Origin: Arthrobacter pityocampae
GTDB lineage: Bacteria > Actinomycetota > Actinomycetes > Actinomycetales > Micrococcaceae
Reading direction: 5' to 3'
DNA length: 64,000 bases
Assembly: GCF_002927275.1 (NCBI RefSeq)
Contig: NZ_PRKW01000005.1
Span: 310,001-374,000 of the forward strand
Below the pieces are notes generated by a model that did not search any database, was not told where the DNA came from, and saw only the letters and a program-made list of their open reading frames with translations. Made by a program: the position numbers and the translations under genes. This document shows, one piece after another, positions 13,732-22,733 of the stretch (position 1 is its first letter; each line of letters opens with the position of its first letter).

Positions 13732-16350
13732 ATGAACAGCATCATCAGGGCGAAGACGACCGTTCCCGGGATCGGTGCGCACGAGCTGGACAGGCCCCGA
13801 CTGATCGCGCGCCTGGACGCGTTCAGGGAGGCCGGGTGCGGCGCTGTCACCATCGGTGCTGCTGCAGGCTCGGGGAAGACGACGCTCGCCGTCCAGTGGG
13901 CACGGAAGCGTGTGGGTTCCGGGGACCACGTCGCGTGGGTGTCCCTCGATCCCTCCGACGACGTCCCAGCGCGCTTCTGGGGTCTCGTGACCGAGGCGCT
14001 CGAACCCTCCGACGGGACACCGGGCCGTTGGACCTCACCCCCGCCGGCCGCACCGGCCGCGCGGATCGGCTGGCTCGATGCCCTCCTGGACCATGCGGGC
14101 GGGGGAACCGTGAACTCCGTGCTGGTCCTCGACAACTGTGAGTACCTGCGTGACACCGGGCTGCTCCTCGAAGTCGACTACGCGGTCCAGCGAGCACCGC
14201 AGGGCTTCACCGTGGTCTTCTGCGGCCGTCAGCTGCCGGAGCTGCCCTCGTTCTACCGCCTGGACCTCGACGGCGCCCTCGGGCGGGTGGGGCAGGAGGA
14301 ACTGATGCTGCGGCGGCGAGAGGTCGCACGATTGTTCGCGTCCGCGTGCCCGGACGTGGACCTGCTTCTCGATGCGACGGAGGGTTGGCCCGCCGCCGTC
14401 GTCCTCGCCCAGGCGATGGGGGACGGCAAGGCCCCGGCGGCCGCGGTCACGCACTCCACGGCCTACCTCGACCGGCTGTGCGGGCAGCTCTTCCCGTCCT
14501 TCTCCGAGGAGGTCCGCAGCGCACTCGCCGTCATGGCGCTGATCGAACCCTTCACGGTGGACGACCTCTGCACGGCGCTTGCCAGCACGGACGCCCCGCG
14601 GGTGTTCGACGCCGCCGTCCGGGCGTCCGGCCTCGTCGTCCCCGCCCACGCCCCCGGGTCCTTCCGGCTGCACCGCCTGCTGTCCCGGTGGCTCCTGGAC
14701 GGAGGGTCGGGTGCTACCGCGATCGACCGCCCCCTCGTGCATGCCCGCATGGCGCGCCGCCGCCTCCGTCAGGCGCGGCATGCCGAGGCGCTCGCCCATG
14801 CCGGTCGGGCCGGCGACGGCGGGTTGCTGCGTGACGTCGCCGCCGTCTCGGGCCTGCACCTGCTGTGGAGCAACGACCTCGCCGCCCTCGACGCGGTCCT
14901 GCGCGATCTGGGCTCGGTCGAGTCGGTGGAGCTCGGGTTGCTCGACAGCCTCCTGTCCTTCGCCATGGGCGAGCCGGGGCGTGCCCGGCGCAAGCTCGAA
15001 CGCGCCGACCAGATGGATCAGCAGGGCAGCCTCGATGCGCCGTTCAGTGCGCTGCGCACCGCGCTCGAGGCGCACCTCATGCTCGGCCGGGGGCGCCCGG
15101 AGGAAGCTCTCGAGCATCTCCGGGGAGTGTCCGTGGAGGCCCTGCCACCCGACGTGGGGCTCTTCGTGTCGAACGCCCTCTCTGCGGCGCTGATCGCCAC
15201 CACGCGCCTGAACGAGGCCGCCGACGCCGCACGGGGCTGTGTTGCCACCGCCGACGAACGGGACAATCCGGGCGCCCGGATCGACGCCCACATCACCCGT
15301 GCCGCACTTGCCACGGCCATGGAGGATTTCACTCCCGCTGCCCGCGACGCCTGGACCGCCATCCGGGAGGGCGAGCTGCAGGGGCTGCGCTACAGTCCGC
15401 GACTGCGTCCCGCCCACCTCGTCCTCGCGTGGGGCGCCTACCACCAGCTCGACGACGACGGCGCCCGGTTCCACAACGCCTTCGTCTTCAGGGCGACGTC
15501 CACCCCGCCGAGCGTGGCGCACTCCGCGTCCAAGCTCCGGCTCATGTTGTCCTTCCCCTCCTCGGCGAAACCGGTCGAGGTGGCCGAGGGGCTGCTGGAG
15601 CGGATCCGTTTCGACCTCGCGCACGGCGCACAGCCGCAGGACGTCGCCGTGTGTTCGCTGCAGGTCGCCGAGATGATGCTGTCCCTGCGCCGGGTGGAGG
15701 ACCTGACGATGCTGAAGGTGGACCTGCGCAGGTACCAGGGCATCAGCGGGGAGCTGCAGGTCATCTCGGCCTGGGAGCACCTGCTGGCCGGACAGCTGAA
15801 CCGCGCACGGCAACTGCTGACCCCGGTGGCCTCCGAGTACGTGAAGAGCCAGAGCAAGGTCGGCATGACGACAGCCCTGGCGATGCTCGCGCGTCTCGAG
15901 CTGCTCGAGAACCGGCCGTTCAAGGCAAGGGAAGCACTGGAGCGTGCCCTCGCCCTGGCCTCCGCGCGCGGATCCGTGCGCGGGATCAGGTTCGCCGGTG
16001 AGACCGTCAGGAGTGCCTTGGAACGGGACCGGCATCACTACCCGCGTTTCGCCCGGGAGGTGGACCTGCTCGTGAACCAGCGGCGCCGGCCGGTCCAGGA
16101 GATCGCCGGTCCGCCACTCACCCCGCGGGAGATCGAACTCGTGGCCCTCCTGCCGACCTTCGCGACCGTCGACGAGCTGGCGCTGGATCTCCAGATCTCC
16201 ACGAACACGGTCAAGACCCACCTGCGCGGCATCTACCGCAAGCTGGGGGTCGGGACACGACGCGAAGCCATCGCGGCGGCCGACAAGCTCGGGCTCCTCG
16301 CACCCACGCCTGCGCCGCTGCGCGTCCTGAGGAGTGCAGGGGCACGCTAG
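13732..16350 (+). CDS. Large LuxR-type (MalT/LAL-like) transcriptional regulator
   Basis: 872 residues from ATG 13732 (a GTG at 13693 is an alternative, but overlaps the dyad at 13673-13692). The N-terminal third is a STAND NTPase with Walker A GAAAGSGKTT (residues about 42-51) and a LVLDNCEYL Walker B-like segment. The middle is a long helical TPR-like sensor region, and the C-terminus is a LuxR helix-turn-helix (LTPREIELVALL to TNTVKTHLRGIYRKLGV). Such proteins are ATP-dependent activators responding to a bound ligand or partner. It faces DUF6325-1, whose promoter carries an inverted repeat of the kind a dimeric LuxR domain binds. Confidence 0.93.
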   Translation: MNSIIRAKTTVPGIGAHELDRPRLIARLDAFREAGCGAVTIGAAAGSGKTTLAVQWARKRVGSGDHVAWVSLDPSDDVPARFWGLVTEALEPSDGTPGRWTSPPPAAPAARIGWLDALLDHAGGGTVNSVLVLDNCEYLRDTGLLLEVDYAVQRAPQGFTVVFCGRQLPELPSFYRLDLDGALGRVGQEELMLRRREVARLFASACPDVDLLLDATEGWPAAVVLAQAMGDGKAPAAAVTHSTAYLDRLCGQLFPSFSEEVRSALAVMALIEPFTVDDLCTALASTDAPRVFDAAVRASGLVVPAHAPGSFRLHRLLSRWLLDGGSGATAIDRPLVHARMARRRLRQARHAEALAHAGRAGDGGLLRDVAAVSGLHLLWSNDLAALDAVLRDLGSVESVELGLLDSLLSFAMGEPGRARRKLERADQMDQQGSLDAPFSALRTALEAHLMLGRGRPEEALEHLRGVSVEALPPDVGLFVSNALSAALIATTRLNEAADAARGCVATADERDNPGARIDAHITRAALATAMEDFTPAARDAWTAIREGELQGLRYSPRLRPAHLVLAWGAYHQLDDDGARFHNAFVFRATSTPPSVAHSASKLRLMLSFPSSAKPVEVAEGLLERIRFDLAHGAQPQDVAVCSLQVAEMMLSLRRVEDLTMLKVDLRRYQGISGELQVISAWEHLLAGQLNRARQLLTPVASEYVKSQSKVGMTTALAMLARLELLENRPFKAREALERALALASARGSVRGIRFAGETVRSALERDRHHYPRFAREVDLLVNQRRRPVQEIAGPPLTPREIELVALLPTFATVDELALDLQISTNTVKTHLRGIYRKLGVGTRREAIAAADKLGLLAPTPAPLRVLRSAGAR

Positions 16351-16361
16351 CGCAGCAGACT

Positions 16362-16376
16362 CACCCCCCAAGGATG
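16362..16376. promoter_or_regulatory. Weak CACCC-N5-GGATG box
   Basis: CACCC-CCCAA-GGATG, embedded in a CTCA...TGAG dyad, resembles the shared promoter box with one mismatch in the right arm. It precedes the SHOCT protein gene by about 75 nt. Low confidence. Confidence 0.25.
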
Positions 16377-16449
16377 AGCCTGCCAGGAGGCCCGCCCTGG
16401 AAGGGTGAGGCCCCGTACCATGCTGGGACAGTCGAGAACAGGACGTGGC

Positions 16450-16869
16450 GTGGACATCAACTTCTGGGAAGTCGTGTGGGTGGTGTTCGGTGCTGCCCTG
16501 TTCGCCGCCTATCTGGCCTTCCTGTTCATCGTCCTCGTCGACATCTTCAGGAACGAGTCACTCTCCAGCTGGTCGCGGGCCATCTGGGTGGTCCTGCTGG
16601 TACTCCTCCCCTTCCTCGCCGCGCTCGCCTACCTCTTCGCCCACGGCCAGACGATGGTCCTGCGGAACGCCCGAGGGACCCGTCCCGATCCCGGCGCCGC
16701 AACTGTCCCGGTCTCCCACGATCCGACGGCGCAGGTCGCCTCCGCACACGATCTGCTGCGCCAGGGCGCCATCACCCAGGAGGAGTACGAGCGTCTCAAA
16801 CGGCACGCGCTCGAGCAGGCACCCGGCCCGCGTCCCACCGATCCCGCGGCGCACCCGCCGGCCGGCTGA
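16450..16869 (+). CDS. Membrane protein with PLDc_N-like helices and C-terminal SHOCT domain
   Basis: 139 residues from GTG 16450, preceded by AGGA (ATG 16420 is an alternative). Two membrane helices occupy residues about 5-28 and 42-62, of the phospholipase-D-nuclease N-terminal type (FLFIVLVDIFRNESLSSWSRAIWVVLLVLLPFLAALAYL). The tail has a SHOCT motif (DLLRQGAITQEEYERLKRHAL), a short oligomerisation helix pair. It is 25 nt upstream of the AI-2E family gene, with which it probably forms an operon. Function unknown. Confidence 0.85.
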   Translation: MDINFWEVVWVVFGAALFAAYLAFLFIVLVDIFRNESLSSWSRAIWVVLLVLLPFLAALAYLFAHGQTMVLRNARGTRPDPGAATVPVSHDPTAQVASAHDLLRQGAITQEEYERLKRHALEQAPGPRPTDPAAHPPAG

Positions 16870-16894
16870 CCACCCGGCCGGCGGAGGAGGCCCT

Positions 16895-18022
16895 ATGGAG
16901 CCCGACGGCGGCCCGGCTCACGTCCCGGCCGGTCCTGCGGAGCCGTCGACGCCGAAGCCGTCGACGCCGGAGCCCCCTCGGGTGCGGACACCGACTCTCT
17001 TCGGCATCGGGTTCCGGGTCACGGGCGGGGTCCTCACGGCGATCCTCCTGGCCTTCGTCCTGTTCTCCCTGCGCTCGGTCGTACTGTCCGTCTGCGCCGC
17101 GCTGTTCCTCGCACTCGGCCTCAATCCGCTGGTGCATCGCCTCCGCCGCGCCGGGCTACGCAAGAACAGCGCAGTGGCCGTGATCGGGGTTGCCGTCGCC
17201 CTCCTCGCCGCAGGTCTGGTCGCCGTCCTCGTCCCGTTCGTCGTCACGCAGCTGGCCGCCTTCGCCCAGGCGCTGCCGGAGGCGATCCGCGGCCTTACGG
17301 AGGACGAGTGGTTCCAGCGGATCGACGGCCGGACCGGCGGGGCGCTGACCGGAGCCCTGCAATCGGCGGGGCAGTCGCTCGTCACCCCGGCTTCCTTGAC
17401 CACCATCGCCAACGGCGTGGTCGGGGCCGGCGTGGGAGCCGCGAACGTCGTCGCGTCGATGATCTTCATCGCCATCCTCACGCTCTACTTCCTGGCCGGG
17501 CTGCCGCGCATCAAGCACGGCTTCTACGCCCTCCTCCCGGCGTCCCGGCGCAGGACCTCGGTGTACCTCACCGAGAGGATCGCCGACTCGGTCGGGAAGT
17601 ACCTGAGCGGGATGGTGGTCCTGGCGCTCCTCAACGCGACGTACAGCCTGATCCTCCTCACCCTCACCGGGGTCCCGTTCGCCGCGCTCATCTCGATCGC
17701 GGCCTTCTTCATCACCCTGATCCCCCTCATCGGGACCATCCTGACGACCATCGTCATGACCCTCGCGGCGTTGCTGGACTCGCTGACCGCAGCCATCATC
17801 GTCCTGATCGCCATGCTCATCTACATGCAGATCGAGGCATACATTCTGACTCCCCGCGTGATGACCAAGGCCGTGCAGGTGCCTGGGGCCTGGGTGCTGA
17901 TCGCCGCGACGGCAGGCGGGGCACTGCTGGGTCTGCCGGGGGCGCTCGTCGCCATCCCGACCGCCGCGGCGTGCAGACTGCTCGTCGACAACCTGGTCGT
18001 CCCGCTCCGTCGGATCCAGTAG
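16895..18022 (+). CDS. AI-2E family transporter (TqsA/PerM-like)
   Basis: 375 residues from ATG 16895 with GGAGGAGG 6 nt upstream. About eight membrane helices. The family block near the C-terminus is present: ITLIPLIGTILTTIVMTLAALL, then YMQIEAYILTPRVMTKAVQVPGAWVLIAATAGGALLGLPGALVAIPTAAA. Members export small molecules or ions; autoinducer-2 export is shown for E. coli TqsA only, so the substrate here is open. The N-terminal 30 residues are a Pro-rich cytosolic tail. Confidence 0.93.
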   Translation: MEPDGGPAHVPAGPAEPSTPKPSTPEPPRVRTPTLFGIGFRVTGGVLTAILLAFVLFSLRSVVLSVCAALFLALGLNPLVHRLRRAGLRKNSAVAVIGVAVALLAAGLVAVLVPFVVTQLAAFAQALPEAIRGLTEDEWFQRIDGRTGGALTGALQSAGQSLVTPASLTTIANGVVGAGVGAANVVASMIFIAILTLYFLAGLPRIKHGFYALLPASRRRTSVYLTERIADSVGKYLSGMVVLALLNATYSLILLTLTGVPFAALISIAAFFITLIPLIGTILTTIVMTLAALLDSLTAAIIVLIAMLIYMQIEAYILTPRVMTKAVQVPGAWVLIAATAGGALLGLPGALVAIPTAAACRLLVDNLVVPLRRIQ

Positions 18023-18041
18023 GCCACGATCCCGTGCGGGT

Positions 18042-19070
18042 CTAGTCCTCCGGGGCCTGCCGCTCGTCGATGACCGTCGGCAGGCCGAAGGCCTCGAACA
18101 TCTCCGGGAAGAGGAAGTTGTGGTGTCCGATGATGCGCTCGCCGTCGGTCTCGATGACCTGGATGGCCCACGGCTCCCACAGGCCGGGCTCCACCAGGTG
18201 GTAGTTGGCGAACCCGGCGGCACCGTTCACGGCGAGGGGGATCAGGCGGTCGCCCTCGCAGACGCTGCCCTCACCGACGAACCAGGCCCGGACGTCCGCG
18301 GGCCCGCGGAGCCACAGGTCGAACGGCGGCATGGAGAGGACCACGTCCTCCCGCAGCAGGGAGACGAGCAGGTCCATGTCGTAGGCCTCGAAGGCCCGCA
18401 GGTACCGGGCGAGCAGGAGCTTGTGGGCCGGGTCCTCCAGGGGCATGCGCTGTGCGGGCTCCTGGTCGGCCATCGTCCGGCGTGCCCGCTGCAGGGCACT
18501 GTTGACGGACGCCGGGGTGACGTCCAGCAGTGCCGCGACCTCGGCCGCGGACCACCGCAGCACCTCGCACAGGATCAGGACGCTGCGCTGGAGCGGTGGA
18601 AGGTGCTGCAGGGCCGCCACGAAGGCCAGGCGCACGGTGTCGCGGACCTCGGCGACGACGGCGGGATCACCGGAGGTGTCGATCACCCGTTCGTCGGGGA
18701 TCGGCTGCACGAACACGCGCTCGGTGAGGGGCGCGCCCAGGACGGCGTCGGCGGTGGGTGTGGACGGGCCGAGGTCCATGGGGCGGGCGCGGCGCTGCGG
18801 GCTGCGGAGCATGTCGACGCAGACGTTGTGGGCGATCCGGAAGAGCCACGTACGCAGGGTGGACCGGCCCCCGAAGGTGTCCTTCCTGGACCAGGCCTTG
18901 AGCATCGTCTCCTGCACCGCGTCCTCGGCCTCCGACGCCGCCCCGAGCATCCGGTAGCAGTAGCCGGTCAGCTCGCGCCGCGACGCTTCCATGAGCTGCT
19001 CGAACGGCACCGCTCCGGGCGCTGCGTCCTGCACCGTGTCCTGTACCGGAGGAGGAGGAGGCTGCTGCAT
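18042..19070 (-). CDS. ECF sigma factor with SnoaL-like C-terminal domain (SigG-type)
   Basis: 342 residues. Region 2 (YCYRMLGAASEAEDAVQETMLKAWSRKDTFGGRSTLRTWLFRIAHNVCVDMLR) and region 4 (LPPLQRSVLILCEVLRWSAAEVAALLDVTPASVNSALQRAR) are intact. A 120-residue SnoaL/NTF2-like domain follows (YLRAFEAYDMDLLVSLLREDVVLSMPPFDLWLRG), as in M. tuberculosis SigG and the ECF56 group, where the tail replaces an anti-sigma factor. No anti-sigma gene is adjacent. It directs RNA polymerase to an unidentified stress regulon. Confidence 0.93.
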   Translation of the reverse strand: MQQPPPPPVQDTVQDAAPGAVPFEQLMEASRRELTGYCYRMLGAASEAEDAVQETMLKAWSRKDTFGGRSTLRTWLFRIAHNVCVDMLRSPQRRARPMDLGPSTPTADAVLGAPLTERVFVQPIPDERVIDTSGDPAVVAEVRDTVRLAFVAALQHLPPLQRSVLILCEVLRWSAAEVAALLDVTPASVNSALQRARRTMADQEPAQRMPLEDPAHKLLLARYLRAFEAYDMDLLVSLLREDVVLSMPPFDLWLRGPADVRAWFVGEGSVCEGDRLIPLAVNGAAGFANYHLVEPGLWEPWAIQVIETDGERIIGHHNFLFPEMFEAFGLPTVIDERQAPED

Positions 19071-19204
19071 GCCCCGAGCCTAGCCACGCTGTTCGGCGAA
19101 CGGGAGGGTACCGCCGGGAATTCCTCGTCCGATCGATGAGACCGGGCCTGCCGCACCGTCTACTGTGTGGACACACCACCACGACCCCCGATCAGGAGCA
19201 CTTC

Positions 19205-19756
19205 ATGCGCAGACTCACAGCAGGTCTCTTCTCCTCCGTGGACGGCGTCGTCGAATCCCCGCATCTGTGGCAGTTCGACAGCTTCGACCCGGAGCTCGGC
19301 GCCGGCATGGGCGCGATGATCGAGAGGGTGGACACGGTGCTGCTGGGCCGGCGGGGCTACCAGGAGTGGGCCGGCTACTGGCCGCAGGCCGCGGCGGACG
19401 ACCCGTTCGGCAGCTTCATCACACCGGTGCAGAAGTTCGTGGCGTCGCGCACCCTCGGCGGCGCGCTGGAATGGACCAACGCCTCCCTCATGCCGGCGCC
19501 CCTCGAGGAGTTCGTCGCCGATCTGAAGGAGACCGACGGCGGGGACATCGCGGTCTGCGCCAGCATCTCCCTGGTCCGGCAGCTCCTGTTCGCCGGGCTG
19601 CTCGACTCGCTGATGCTGATGATCCACCCGGTGGTCGCCGGGGCGGGCCGCCGCCTGTTCGAGCCCTCGGATCCCGTCACCAGGCTGCAGCTGCAGGAGA
19701 CGAGCGTCACCAGCAAGGGCAACGTCCTGGCCTCCTACGGCCTCCGCACGGACTAG
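19205..19756 (+). CDS. Dihydrofolate-reductase-family (RibD C-terminal) protein
   Basis: 183 residues from ATG 19205 with an AGGAGC site. The RibD_C/DHFR-like fold is shown by RRLTAGLFSSVDGVVESP at the start, DTVLLGRRGYQEWAGYWP in the middle and LLDSLMLMIHPVVAGAGRRLFEP near the end. Such proteins use NADPH on undefined substrates; true folate activity is not implied. It is divergent from the sigma factor gene. Confidence 0.9.
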   Translation: MRRLTAGLFSSVDGVVESPHLWQFDSFDPELGAGMGAMIERVDTVLLGRRGYQEWAGYWPQAAADDPFGSFITPVQKFVASRTLGGALEWTNASLMPAPLEEFVADLKETDGGDIAVCASISLVRQLLFAGLLDSLMLMIHPVVAGAGRRLFEPSDPVTRLQLQETSVTSKGNVLASYGLRTD

Positions 19757-19797
19757 CTGCTCCTCGGCGGCGTGCTGACGCGCCTAGACTGCTGGTC

Positions 19798-20676
19798 ATG
19801 GCCGTCCTGATCGATCCGCCGACGTGGCCCGCGCACGGAACCGTGTTCTCCCATCTGGTCTCGACCTCCTCCCTCGAGGAACTCCATGCCTTCGCCGCCG
19901 CCGCGGGCATCCCGCGCCGGGCCTTCGACGAAGACCACTACGACGTCCCGGAACGGCGGTACCGCGACCTCGTGGCACGGGGGGCACAGGAGGTCGCCGG
20001 GGCGGACCTGGTGCGCGCCCTGATCGCCAGCGGCCTCCGGATCCCGGCCCGACGGCGCCCGCCGAAGCTCCGCGCCGCGCTGCTGGCCCGCTGGGAGGCG
20101 CTGCTGCCGGGGGCGCCGGGTCTCGGCGGGGAGCTGCTCGACCGCTGGGCCGAGGCGCACCGCGCGTACCACACGCCCGCCCATCTGCTGGCGGTCCTCG
20201 AGGCGCTGGACGTGCTGCTGGAGCCCGCCGACGACCCCCTGCGGCGCCCTGTGCTCCTGGCGGCCTGGTTCCACGACGCCGTGTACCAGGGGAGGGCGGG
20301 CGAGGACGAGCGCGCATCGGCGTCGCTCGCCGTGCAGCGCCTCGAGGGCACCATGCCCGACGCCGCGGTCCGGGACGTCGAGCGACTGGTCCTCCTGACC
20401 GCGACGCACGACCCGGCGCCGGAGGACCGCGCCGGCCACCTCCTGTGCGACGCCGACCTCGCGGTCCTCGCCGGCGCGCCGGAGGACTACGCCCGCTACG
20501 CCGCCGCGATCCGCGCCGAGTACCGCCATCTTCCGCCCGAAGCATTCGCCGACGGGCGGCGCGCCGTACTGCAGCGCCTCCTGGCGCTCGACCCGCTGTA
20601 CCGGACGGCGAGGGCACAGGTGGAGTGGACGGAACGGGCGCGCGGGAACCTGGCGCAGGAGCTCGGGTCGCTGTGA
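19798..20676 (+). CDS. DUF4031 protein fused to an HD-like metal-dependent domain
   Basis: 292 residues. The first 85 are DUF4031 (MAVLIDPPTWPAHGTVFSHLVSTSSLEELHAFA to DHYDVPERRYRDLVARGA). After a short linker comes a helical domain with RAYHTPAHLLAVLEAL, AAWFHDAVYQ and CDADLAVL, the histidine/aspartate spacing of HD-type hydrolases. The domain combination suggests nucleotide or phosphoester hydrolysis with an unknown modifier domain. The start ATG has no strong ribosome site. Confidence 0.85.
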   Translation: MAVLIDPPTWPAHGTVFSHLVSTSSLEELHAFAAAAGIPRRAFDEDHYDVPERRYRDLVARGAQEVAGADLVRALIASGLRIPARRRPPKLRAALLARWEALLPGAPGLGGELLDRWAEAHRAYHTPAHLLAVLEALDVLLEPADDPLRRPVLLAAWFHDAVYQGRAGEDERASASLAVQRLEGTMPDAAVRDVERLVLLTATHDPAPEDRAGHLLCDADLAVLAGAPEDYARYAAAIRAEYRHLPPEAFADGRRAVLQRLLALDPLYRTARAQVEWTERARGNLAQELGSL

Positions 20677-20728
20677 CACCGGTCCATCGGCCCTGCCCGG
20701 GCTCCACCGAGGTCCCTATGCTCACCGC

Positions 20729-21076
20729 ATGGGATCAGTGGAGGACGCACTCGCCGTGGTAGGGGAACCGGACCAGAGGTGCCTGCGCGCCGTGGTCGCA
20801 ACGGCCCGGGACGCCCGTCCGGACGCCGTCGACGGCGTGAGCTACGGCATGCCGGCCCTCGTCCTCGCCGGGAAACCCCTGCTCGCCGTGGGCGCCACCG
20901 CCCGGCACCTCTCGCTGTACCCGTTCTCGTCGACCGTGATCGAGGCCGTGGCGCCGCGGCTCGAGGGCTTCTCCCGGTCGCGGGGGACCATCCGCTTCAC
21001 GGCCGACCACCCGCTCCCGGAGGAGCTGGTCCGTGAGATCGTCCGCCTGCGGAGCCGGGAGATCGAGGGCACATAA
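20729..21076 (+). CDS. DUF1801 (YdhG-like) small protein
   Basis: 115 residues with the family core DAVDGVSYGMPALVLAGKPLLAVGATARHLSLYPFS and FSRSRGTIRFTADHPLPEELVREIVRLR. A homologue in Bacillus is described as an iron chaperone, but most members are uncharacterised. It starts at ATG 20729, 52 nt after the previous stop. Confidence 0.88.
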   Translation: MGSVEDALAVVGEPDQRCLRAVVATARDARPDAVDGVSYGMPALVLAGKPLLAVGATARHLSLYPFSSTVIEAVAPRLEGFSRSRGTIRFTADHPLPEELVREIVRLRSREIEGT

Positions 21077-21299
21077 CAGGGTGCCGATCCGGAGCGCAAC
21101 CCCGCCCAGACGGAGGAGTACAGCTGTCCCGGCGTCCGGGCCGATGCCACGATGGATGGATCGAGGACAGCCGGCGTGCGTCGGCACCTGTCCAGGCAGT
21201 CAGGAAGCCGGCTGCCGGGAAGCCTTGTCGCGTCGCCGTCCCGGGGATGGCCATCGACGGGCTTCTCGCCCCGTCCGGGCCACCCGAAGGAATCCGCTG

Positions 21300-21707
21300 A
21301 TGCAAGGTCTGCACACCCATACCGCCATGAGACACGCCGGGCTCACCCTGCCGGCCGTCTGGGACCATTTCCAGAACCTGGGCGGCGCCATCGGTCACCT
21401 CGAGGTCGACGCCTACCTGCACGGGCTGATGTTCCTGCCGCGCGGCGACCGCAATGCGCTCACCCAGGCGGTGAACGAGCTGCTCGACGATGAGGAGGCG
21501 GCGGGCCACAGTGCCTGCTGCCGCGCGCCTTACAGCGCCGTCGACGAGGACGCGACGGCGCGCGGCGCCCTGGCCTACCCGTCGTGCAGGGTGTCCCGGC
21601 GCGGCCGGTGGGGACGGCGGATCGCCACCCCGGGGCGTCCGGCCTCATCCTCCGGGCGCCGGCCCCAGGGGCTATCACCCGTGCCGCCCCTCCGTCGGGA
21701 CCGCTGA
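21300..21707 (+). CDS. Hypothetical protein with a small domain shared with the 28317 GAF protein
   Basis: 135 residues from ATG 21300. Residues about 18-85 (VWDHFQNLGGAIGHLEVDAY, then LPRGDRNALTQAVNELLDDEE and APYSAVDEDA) align by eye with the N-terminal 80 residues of the GAF protein at 28317. Common features are VW, LGG, DR-N/D-x-L, A-x-NE-x-x-DD and YS. The last 45 residues look random, Arg/Pro-rich, and run 33 nt into the convergent methyltransferase gene, so the natural end may have been lost. Function unknown. Confidence 0.6.
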   Translation: MQGLHTHTAMRHAGLTLPAVWDHFQNLGGAIGHLEVDAYLHGLMFLPRGDRNALTQAVNELLDDEEAAGHSACCRAPYSAVDEDATARGALAYPSCRVSRRGRWGRRIATPGRPASSSGRRPQGLSPVPPLRRDR

Positions 21708-22508
21708 CGGCGCCCGCCCCACCACCACGGTGGCGTCGATCTCCTCGAGGCGGCACACCCGGGTCCGCAGGCCCGCGTCCTCGAGCAGCCGGGCACTCCG
21801 ACGTTCCTGATCCTGCGCCACCTCGAACAGGAGATGGCCGCCGGGCGCCAGCCACTCCCGGGCCTCGCCTGCCACGCGCCGCTGCACGTCCAGCCCGTCC
21901 GGCCCGCCGTCGAGGCTCGCCCGCGGCTCGTGCACCCGTGCCTCGCGGGGCAGTGACGGCAGGCGACGGGTGGGGACGTAGGGCGTGTTGCACAGGATCG
22001 TGTCGAAGCTGCCCCTGAGCGCCCGGGGTACAGGGTCGAAGAGATCCCCCTCGTAGCATGCGGCCCGCCAGGGGGTCAGGTTGTGCCGCGCGAGCTCGAC
22101 CGCGGTGCCCGAGATGTCCGAAGCATGCAGGCGGAGGTCCTCGACGACGGCGGCGAGGGCAGCGCCGAGCGCGCCGCAGCCGCAGCATAGATCGAGGACC
22201 GTGGCGCCCGTCGGGGTCAGCTCCGCCGCGCAGCGCACGAGCAGGGCGGAGCGCTGCCGTGGGATGAAGACACCGGGGGCCACGTCCAGCCTCAGCCCGC
22301 AGAAGTCCACCCAACCCAGAACATGCTCGAGGGGATGCCCGGCCACGCGCCTGGCGAGCATGACCGCCAGAGCCTCGTCGGAGGCCCCGCTGGTTGCCAG
22401 CAGGCGTGCCTCGTCCTCCGCGAAGACGCAGCCCGCAGCCCGGAGTCGCGCCGCGATCTCCCGCTCGTCCGGGCGGGAGGGCGCGGCGCGCCCGTTCGGC
22501 TGGTGCAT
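21675..22508 (-). CDS. PrmC/HemK-like protein-glutamine methyltransferase homologue, unknown target
   Basis: 277 residues from ATG 22508 (GAAGGG upstream; a longer frame exists but is not family-like). The helical N-terminal domain is followed by PGVFIPRQRSALLV, the SAM-binding VLDLCCGCGALGAALA, and the catalytic loop as CNTPYVPT where PrmC has NPPY. This matches the actinobacterial PrmC-related subgroup rather than the release-factor methyltransferase itself, which normally sits beside prfA. The Asn and Tyr are kept, so glutamine-amide methylation is plausible. Confidence 0.87.
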   Translation of the reverse strand: MHQPNGRAAPSRPDEREIAARLRAAGCVFAEDEARLLATSGASDEALAVMLARRVAGHPLEHVLGWVDFCGLRLDVAPGVFIPRQRSALLVRCAAELTPTGATVLDLCCGCGALGAALAAVVEDLRLHASDISGTAVELARHNLTPWRAACYEGDLFDPVPRALRGSFDTILCNTPYVPTRRLPSLPREARVHEPRASLDGGPDGLDVQRRVAGEAREWLAPGGHLLFEVAQDQERRSARLLEDAGLRTRVCRLEEIDATVVVGRAPSAVPTEGRHG

Positions 22509-22733
22509 GGGAGGGCCCTTCAGGGGAGGCGACCTGGCCACCACGAGGATAGCGGCGGTCGGGGTCCCTGTCGGTACAGGCATCCCCACGTACGGAGGGG
22601 ACTCCGGGCACGGTGCCCGGACCGGTTTTCTGCGGGTACTATTCTCTTGGTCGTTTAGCAGCAGGCGGCTCCTCACCTTCCCCATGACCGGCAGCACACG
22701 CCACCGGCAGGGGTTGATGCAAAGGGTTGCCTG

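Noticed and set aside
14035-16371. Minus-strand open frame of 778 codons opposite the LuxR gene
   Set aside because: Shadow of an intact STAND/LuxR protein with clear motifs; the antisense product is low-complexity.
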